The position numbers were made by a program, and so were the translations under genes. A DNA stretch of 5,517 nucleotides from Methanobacteriota archaeon. GTDB taxonomy: Archaea > JACRDV01. The stretch is taken from positions 1 to 5,517 of the forward strand of contig JACRDV010000063.1 of NCBI GenBank assembly GCA_024860865.1, written 5' to 3'. Shown here one piece after another: positions 4,714-5,517 of the stretch (its first letter is position 1; each line of letters starts with the position of its first letter). The notes below the pieces were generated by a model. That model did no database searches. It worked only from the letters and a program-made list of their open reading frames with translations, and was not told the origin of the DNA.

Positions 4714-5192
4714 TGGCTGAAGAAAAAAAGAATAAAATGTGTATTATCTGCAGTAAAGGTACTCTAGATATGGCTTACCCTCCCTTCATGTTAGCAACTG
4801 CTGCAGCTGGCATGGGATGGGAAGTGCACTTGTTCTTTACACTTTGGGGAATAAATCTCATAAAAAAAGGAGGTGCAGAAGCTCTTAAAATAACGCCTGT
4901 TGGAAAACCGGAAATGCCAATGCCAATGCCGAACATCCTTGCTATAATTCCTGGAATGACACCAATGGCAACCAGTATGATGAAGGGACAAATTAAGAAG
5001 AGCGGCATCGCAACAATTCCAGAATTATTAAAACTTACAAAGGAAATGGGGGGCCATTTTCATGCTTGCGAGCCAAGCATGGCTATGTTTAAACTTAAAC
5101 GAGAAGACCTAATAGCTGAAGTAGAAGATATAATTGGTGTTGCAGGTTTTTTAGAACTCGCAGCTGATGCCAATATAACGCTATTCGTCTAG
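4713..5192 (+). CDS. DsrE-family sulfur-trafficking protein (DsrE2/DsrE3-like, DrsE_2 domain)
   Basis: Proteins of this family carry sulfur on a conserved cysteine and often work with TusA in sulfur relay; in Metallosphaera cuprina TusA and DsrE3A are known to bind and transfer thiosulfate. The 159-residue protein has the family's N-terminal strand and loop I-I-C-S-K-G-T-L-D (11-19), V-H-L-F-F-T-L-W-G (38-46), a methionine- and proline-rich segment at 68-90, the candidate active cysteine Cys119 in H-A-C-E-P-S-M (117-123), and a closing T-L-F-V strand. Cys10 and Cys13 are extra cysteines near the N-terminus. Hydrophobic stretches around 22-48 and 74-90 are usual for the fold and do not look like clear membrane helices. 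The ATG overlaps the tusA stop and follows a strong Shine-Dalgarno site. Its own TAG stop directly abuts the stop of the convergent phosphatase gene. Confidence 0.88.
   Translation: MAEEKKNKMCIICSKGTLDMAYPPFMLATAAAGMGWEVHLFFTLWGINLIKKGGAEALKITPVGKPEMPMPMPNILAIIPGMTPMATSMMKGQIKKSGIATIPELLKLTKEMGGHFHACEPSMAMFKLKREDLIAEVEDIIGVAGFLELAADANITLFV
4914..4931 (+). repeat. Three-unit hexanucleotide repeat inside the DsrE-family gene
   Basis: The unit atgccr occurs three times in tandem, in frame, and encodes three Met-Pro pairs (residues 68-73). Methionine- and proline-rich loops are common at this place in the family, so the repeat most likely reflects the protein sequence and not a regulatory or mobile element. 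Length change by whole units would keep the frame. Confidence 0.6.
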
Positions 5193-5517
5193 TCAACATA
5201 TTCCAAGGAGTTTATTAACTGCTTCTAAAACTCCTTGCCCATAACTTCCTTTAGTTACCAAATCAGCAACTTTTTTTGTTTTTTCATCAGCATTTCCAAC
5301 AGCAATCCCAAATCCAGAAACTCTTAACATATCAATATCATTTTCAGAATCCCCAATCGCCGCGATTTCCTTAACATTAATTTTCATTAACTCAGCTACT
5401 TTTTGCAAAGCTTTTCCTTTCCCAATGTTTGGATCTTTAATGTGGATTGCAAATCCTGTATCAATTGCTTCGAGCCCGAACAATTGGCTCTCTCTATGGA
5501 TTATACTTACATCCACT
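5193..5517 (-). CDS. Phosphoglycolate phosphatase, archaeal HAD type, C-terminal part (5' end beyond window)
   Basis: This is the C-terminal part, about 107 residues, of a HAD-superfamily (subfamily IIB) phosphatase; family members have about 220-240 residues. The visible part has the motif III lysine in N-I-G-K-G-K-A-L (Lys32 or Lys34 of the visible fragment) and motif IV G-D-S-E-N-D-I-D-M at 55-63, which binds the magnesium ion. These are followed by the typical A-V-G-N-A-D-E and a K-G-S-Y-G-Q-G-V ending seen in archaeal phosphoglycolate phosphatases, which hydrolyse 2-phosphoglycolate to glycolate. The nucleophile aspartate motif lies upstream of the window, so catalytic competence cannot be judged. 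The GTG at 5516 is an internal valine codon, not the start. Related HAD-IIB sugar-phosphate phosphatases share these motifs, so substrate assignment is a little less certain than the family. The gene is convergent with the DsrE-family gene with no bases between the stops. Confidence 0.85.
   Translation of the reverse strand, partial: VDVSIIHRESQLFGLEAIDTGFAIHIKDPNIGKGKALQKVAELMKINVKEIAAIGDSENDIDMLRVSGFGIAVGNADEKTKKVADLVTKGSYGQGVLEAVNKLLGIC

Noticed and set aside
4862-4875. A-run followed by aggaggtg inside the DsrE-family gene, resembling a slippery site or internal ribosome binding site
   Set aside because: The gene reads through in one frame to a full-length family protein, no start codon follows at a suitable distance, and the Shine-Dalgarno-like sequence is downstream of the A-run, whereas frameshift stimulators lie upstream.

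Overview
This window looks like a compact, AT-rich piece of an archaeal chromosome, probably from a thermophile. The archaeal signs are a branched-polyamine synthase of the BpsA (DUF43) family, a TrmB-family regulator with a phospholipase-D-like sensor domain, an archaeal-type phosphoglycolate phosphatase, a stand-alone PRC-barrel protein, and TATA-like boxes about 25-28 bases upstream of several start codons that have no Shine-Dalgarno sequence. BpsA is known from hyperthermophiles, which supports growth at high temperature. The sequence alone does not allow placement below 'archaeon'. Nearly all of it is coding. The only gaps longer than a few bases are 973-1045, 3545-3602 and 4338-4425, and I see no RNA genes, insertion sequences or CRISPR arrays.

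Layout from left to right: a larC gene on the minus strand (nickel insertion into the lactate-racemase-type cofactor) is cut by the left edge. A divergent small PRC-barrel gene follows on the plus strand. Next is a minus-strand block, read right to left as a calcineurin-like phosphoesterase, S-adenosylmethionine decarboxylase and BpsA. The last two overlap by 4 bases (GTGA). The decarboxylase makes the aminopropyl donor and BpsA uses decarboxylated AdoMet to add aminopropyl groups to spermidine, so the pair forms a short branched-polyamine pathway. The phosphoesterase is probably co-transcribed, with no obvious chemical link.

A TrmB-type regulator lies upstream on the minus strand and is divergent from a two-gene plus-strand operon encoding a TusA-like sulfur carrier and a DsrE-family protein, which overlap by 1 base (TAATG). 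The 88-base gap between them holds two outward-facing TATA-like boxes with a perfect 8-base inverted repeat exactly between them. This arrangement suggests that the regulator controls both itself and the sulfur-carrier operon, and it is the most interesting feature of the window. The right edge holds the C-terminal part of a phosphoglycolate phosphatase on the minus strand. Both convergent gene pairs in the window have stop codons that abut with no spacer.
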